The notes under the pieces are model-generated. The model did not search any database. It was not told where the DNA came from and saw only the letters and a list, made by a program, of their open reading frames with translations. Shown one piece after another: positions 6,403 through 8,836 of a stretch of DNA of 8,836 bases (positions are counted from its first letter, which is position 1; every line of letters starts with the position of its first letter). The DNA is from an uncultured Caryophanales bacterium (lineage in GTDB: Bacteria > Bacillota_I > Bacilli_A > RF39 > UBA660): contig CAMVPJ010000045.1 of assembly GCA_947169395.1 (NCBI GenBank), positions 1 to 8,836 of the forward strand, in the 5' to 3' direction. Position numbers and translations under genes: made by a program.

Positions 6403-7558
6403 TTTCTTTCTCCTCAAAATCATTAATCGCACTTTTAAATGTTTTAACTAATTTTTTTACATTTTCATTTTCTGTGCGTAATCTATTACATTCTTGATTT
6501 GTTTTTTCTAATTCTTGACTTATTTGCTTATTATCTTCTTCAAGTAATCTTCGTGCTTCTTTTAAATCTTTAATTTGTTTTTGTAAACTTGAGTATTTAA
6601 CACTTCCATTAGTTGCAGACGCTCCCATTATAATAACATCGTTGAATGCATCGATTAAAGCTCTATGTTGTTCAGTTAAATCAGTAGATTTTAATCCTAG
6701 TTTACTAGGTTGTATTTCAACACCTTTAGTAATGCAGGCTATTATTTTATCTAGAACCTCATCGTTTGCATTATTACTGTTTTTACTTTGTGAGTATCTT
6801 TCACATAAGTGTTCATAATCTGAATCATTGTCAGTATGGCAACTATATTTTGCCTTATATTCTTTTAACTTTCTTAAATTTAAAATTATCTGACGTTCAT
6901 TTTGATATATTGGTTTACTATAATAACCATCATTGGAAATAAGTTTAATTGAAGATAGCATTGATATATTCTGATTTTTAAGTAAATCTTTAAACACAAC
7001 ATCTGCTTCAATGTAATCATCATATGATTTGTTAGACATAGGATATGCTGTATTATTATTAACAACTAAATCTAATTCTAACACTGTACCATCATCTAAT
7101 TCTTGAATTATAATATAGTCACATTTCATATGTTTAGAGCCTTCGTTATAATGTATATCTGCTTTATAACTACATACTGCAACCGTTTTATCAACGTTTA
7201 TAAATAGATTTTCTTTAAAATGGCTGATTTTCTTTAATATATCTTCACTAAATATATCGGATAATTTATACTCTCCAGAAGAAAGCTTTGTACCAAAACG
7301 ATAACTATTATCAATAAACTCTTTTAATACTTCGTACGAAGATGTTTGAGATAACATTCTTGAATTAACTAAAAAGTCGGTTTTAATTCCAAGCAAATGC
7401 GCGATTTGTCTTTTTGGTACTTTATATACAAAACTTGCCCCGTTTGATAAGAAAACTTTAGTTGCTTTCTCACTTAAATGAGTATTTTCATACCAATTAA
7501 CTAAACTTTCAATTTCTTCCATTATGCGATTAAATTTTTCTGCATCGCTAAATGCCAT
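6395..7558 (-). CDS. Conserved-looking hypothetical protein with HLLGI motif domain and C-terminal coiled coil
   Basis: A 387-residue cytosolic protein with no signal peptide or membrane segment. The N-terminal half holds a compact motif FVYKVPKRQIAHLLGIKTDFL (43-63). Alternating predicted strands and helices follow, including KCDYIIIQELDDGTVLELDLV (145-165), then AYPMSNKSYDDYI (171-183) and KNQNISMLSSIKLI (194-207). This layout reminds me of PBECR4-type domains (barnase/EndoU/colicin/RelE-fold, phage-associated), but that is a weak memory-based match and no catalytic set is certain. Residues about 323-385 form a strong coiled coil (heptad-like L/I spacing through QKQIKDLKEARRLLEED and onwards). 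The start is ATG 7558 (MAFSDAEKF), because AGAGGGGG precedes it by about 5-6 bases and lies downstream of the predicted promoter. A longer frame to 7618 would begin upstream of that promoter's transcription start. It is first in a two-gene operon with the lipoprotein. Confidence 0.75.
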   Translation of the reverse strand: MAFSDAEKFNRIMEEIESLVNWYENTHLSEKATKVFLSNGASFVYKVPKRQIAHLLGIKTDFLVNSRMLSQTSSYEVLKEFIDNSYRFGTKLSSGEYKLSDIFSEDILKKISHFKENLFINVDKTVAVCSYKADIHYNEGSKHMKCDYIIIQELDDGTVLELDLVVNNNTAYPMSNKSYDDYIEADVVFKDLLKNQNISMLSSIKLISNDGYYSKPIYQNERQIILNLRKLKEYKAKYSCHTDNDSDYEHLCERYSQSKNSNNANDEVLDKIIACITKGVEIQPSKLGLKSTDLTEQHRALIDAFNDVIIMGASATNGSVKYSSLQKQIKDLKEARRLLEEDNKQISQELEKTNQECNRLRTENENVKKLVKTFKSAINDFEEKENE

Positions 7559-7583
7559 AATAATTCCCCCTCTACGAGAGATT

Positions 7584-7612
7584 ATGTTATCATTTTTAAT
7601 TGTTGTTGTCAA
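7584..7612 (-). promoter_or_regulatory. Promoter of the hypothetical-lipoprotein operon
   Basis: Read on the minus strand: a perfect -35 box TTGACA (complement of 7607-7612), a 17-base spacer, and TAACAT (complement of 7584-7589) as -10. Transcription should start near 7577, about 19 bases before ATG 7558. The strong -35 suggests steady, non-silent expression. Confidence 0.8.
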
Positions 7613-7624
7613 ATTCATAAATTA

Positions 7625-7653
7625 TTGAAAAAAAGATATATTTATAGTATAAT
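7625..7653 (+). promoter_or_regulatory. Promoter of prfA
   Basis: TTGAAA (7625-7630), a 17-base spacer and a perfect TATAAT (7648-7653). The start of transcription is predicted near 7660, giving a leader of about 36 bases with AAAGGAAG before ATG 7696. It stands back to back with the minus-strand promoter, with only 12 bases between their -35 boxes. Confidence 0.85.
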
Positions 7654-7695
7654 CAATATGTTTTGAACGAAAATTAGTTTTGAAAGGAAGATATT

Positions 7696-8751
7696 ATGAT
7701 TGAAAGACTTATAACTATAGAAAACAAGTATAATGAGATAAGTAAAGAATTGATGAATCCAGAAGTACTTAGTGATATTAATAAGACATTAAAACTTAAT
7801 AAAGAATTATCTGATTTAAAAGAATCATATGATGCATATCAAAATTTAAAGAAGATTGATAATGATATTGAAGCAGATAAGATGGTTATTGATGATCCAG
7901 AATTAGGTGAAATGGTAAAAGAAGAGATTAAAGAGTTGGAAGAAAAAAGAGAAAAATTACTTAAAGACATTGAGATTATGCTTTTACCTAAGGATCCTAA
8001 TGATGGTAAAAATGTAGTTATTGAGATTCGTGGAGCAGCTGGTGGGGATGAAGCTAATATATTTGCCGGGGACTTATATAGAATGTATACTAAGTATGCA
8101 GAAAAGCAAGGATGGAAAGTTGAAGTATATAATGAAGAACCAGGTGAAGCAGGAGGATACTCGCAAATTGAGTTTTTAGTTAAAGGCGACAATGTATACT
8201 CTAAATTAAAGTATGAAAGTGGGGCCCATCGTGTACAGAGAGTACCTGCTACTGAAACACAAGGTAGAGTTCATACATCAACTGCAACTGTTCTATCTAT
8301 GCCTGAGGCTGAAGAGTTTGATTATAAGCTTGATATGAGTGAGATTAGGGTAGATATTACTCGTTCATCTGGTTGTGGTGGTCAAGGAGTTAATACGACT
8401 GATTCCGCTGTTAGACTTACTCATATTCCAACTGGAACTATTGTATATTCACAAACTGAAAGATCACAGATAAAAAACAAAGAAAAAGCTATTAAGATAA
8501 TGCAAACTAGGCTTTATGATTTAAAACTAAAAGAACAAGAAGAAAAACTTGGAGTAGAGCGTAGAAGTAAAATCGGTACAGGAGATCGTAGTGAGAAGAT
8601 TAGAACTTATAATTATCCACAAAATAGAGTTACTGATCATCGTATAGGTTTTACAACTAAGCAATTAGATAGAGTAATGGAAGGCGCAATGGATGAAATT
8701 ATTGAAGCTTTAATTACCGAAGATCAAACAAGAAAATTAAAAGGCGAATAA
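7696..8751 (+). CDS. prfA: Peptide chain release factor 1
   Basis: Recognises UAA and UAG in the ribosomal A site and triggers hydrolysis of peptidyl-tRNA. At 351 residues it is close to the family's ~355-360. An N-terminal helical domain (1-95) precedes the PCRF domain with IRGAAGGDEANIFAGDLYRMY (111-131). The codon-recognition motif PAT (184-186, in RVPATETQGRVHTS) marks it as RF1 and not RF2, which has SPF. The catalytic GGQ is at 228-230 in SSGCGGQGVNTTDSAVRLTH; the residue after GGQ is Gly where many RF1 have His, which is a tolerated family variation. The C-terminal part (RSKIGTGDRSEKIRTYNYPQNRVTDHRI) is intact. Both UAG (argS, lipoprotein) and UAA stops occur in the window, consistent with an active RF1. 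Usually prmC, which methylates the GGQ glutamine, follows; here a terminator does. Confidence 0.98.
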   Translation: MIERLITIENKYNEISKELMNPEVLSDINKTLKLNKELSDLKESYDAYQNLKKIDNDIEADKMVIDDPELGEMVKEEIKELEEKREKLLKDIEIMLLPKDPNDGKNVVIEIRGAAGGDEANIFAGDLYRMYTKYAEKQGWKVEVYNEEPGEAGGYSQIEFLVKGDNVYSKLKYESGAHRVQRVPATETQGRVHTSTATVLSMPEAEEFDYKLDMSEIRVDITRSSGCGGQGVNTTDSAVRLTHIPTGTIVYSQTERSQIKNKEKAIKIMQTRLYDLKLKEQEEKLGVERRSKIGTGDRSEKIRTYNYPQNRVTDHRIGFTTKQLDRVMEGAMDEIIEALITEDQTRKLKGE

Positions 8752-8780
8752 AAACGATAGATATTATTCTGTCGTTTTTT
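8751..8780 (+). terminator. Rho-independent terminator after prfA
   Basis: An 11-bp stem, AAAACGATAGA (8751-8761) with TCTGTCGTTTT (8768-8778, one T-G pair), a six-base loop TATTAT, and a run of six T (8775-8780). It begins at the last base of the prfA stop codon, so prfA is transcribed alone. Confidence 0.9.
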
Positions 8781-8817
8781 GTATAATAGGAAAGTGATAC
8801 TTTATAGAAAAAAATAC

Positions 8818-8836
8818 TTGACAAGCGAAAATATGT
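8818..8836 (+). promoter_or_regulatory. Start of a further plus-strand promoter, cut by window end
   Basis: A perfect -35 box TTGACA (8818-8823) lies 38 bases after the prfA terminator. Only 13 bases follow before the window ends, so a -10 at normal spacing would fall just outside. This suggests another plus-strand transcription unit begins right after the window. Confidence 0.4.

Noticed and set aside
7839..8192. Minus-strand frame inside prfA, and similar frames at 4557-4775 and (plus strand) 1291-1509
   Set aside because: Each lies wholly within a conserved gene in the opposite direction and lacks a start site signal or recognisable domain.
8782..8787. Perfect TATAAT directly after the prfA terminator
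   Set aside because: It follows the T run of the terminator with no -35 or TG extension at the right place; probably chance in AT-rich DNA.
1..8836. Alternative genetic code (TGA as Trp, as in mycoplasmas)
   Set aside because: All genes use TGG for Trp, no frame needs read-through of TGA, and genes end cleanly at TAA or TAG; the standard code suffices.
1..8836. CRISPR array, tRNA or rRNA genes, insertion sequence ends
   Set aside because: No regularly spaced direct repeats, no cloverleaf-like segments in the short intergenic gaps, and no transposase or terminal inverted repeats seen.

Overview
The window is AT-rich DNA from a low-GC Gram-positive bacterium, most likely an uncultured gut-type member of the Bacilli (an RF39-like lineage is my guess from gene style, not proven). 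The evidence is an RNA polymerase delta subunit gene (rpoE) directly after argS, a DUF1934/YwiB-type gene directly before argS, a class A penicillin-binding protein (so the cell has a wall), strong AGGAGG-type ribosome binding sites, TTGACA/TATAAT promoters and standard stop codons. TGG encodes Trp and no reading frame needs TGA as sense.

Layout. Bases 1-174 are a regulatory region with a 22-base T run sitting between a -35 box and the likely -10 region. It drives a prepilin-like surface protein (175-1194) whose C-terminal end looks like a C-type-lectin-fold (CLec) module. Its last ~30 codons differ from the rest of the gene in base and codon use, in the way a diversity-generating retroelement (DGR) variable region does. 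Converging on it is a minus-strand class A PBP (1206-3152). The short intergenic region after the PBP start carries an extended -10 promoter for the plus-strand housekeeping operon DUF1934-argS-rpoE (3249-5639), which closes with a hairpin terminator. Converging on that operon is a two-gene minus-strand cassette with its own strong promoter: a 387-residue protein of unknown function with a coiled-coil tail, then a 249-residue lipoprotein. From the other side of that promoter region, divergently, prfA (7696-8751) is transcribed as a single gene with its own promoter and terminator. The last bases hold the start of another promoter.

How the parts relate. The PBP, argS, rpoE and prfA are ordinary core functions (wall synthesis, aminoacylation, transcription, translation termination). 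The accessory material is the first gene and the lipoprotein pair. The most interesting signal is the first gene. It combines a homopolymer in the promoter spacer, which would give ON/OFF switching by slippage, with a hypervariable-looking ligand-binding tip on a pilin-like stalk. If both hold, this is a surface display gene with two independent layers of diversification. No reverse transcriptase or template repeat is visible in this window, so the DGR reading requires a machinery encoded elsewhere.
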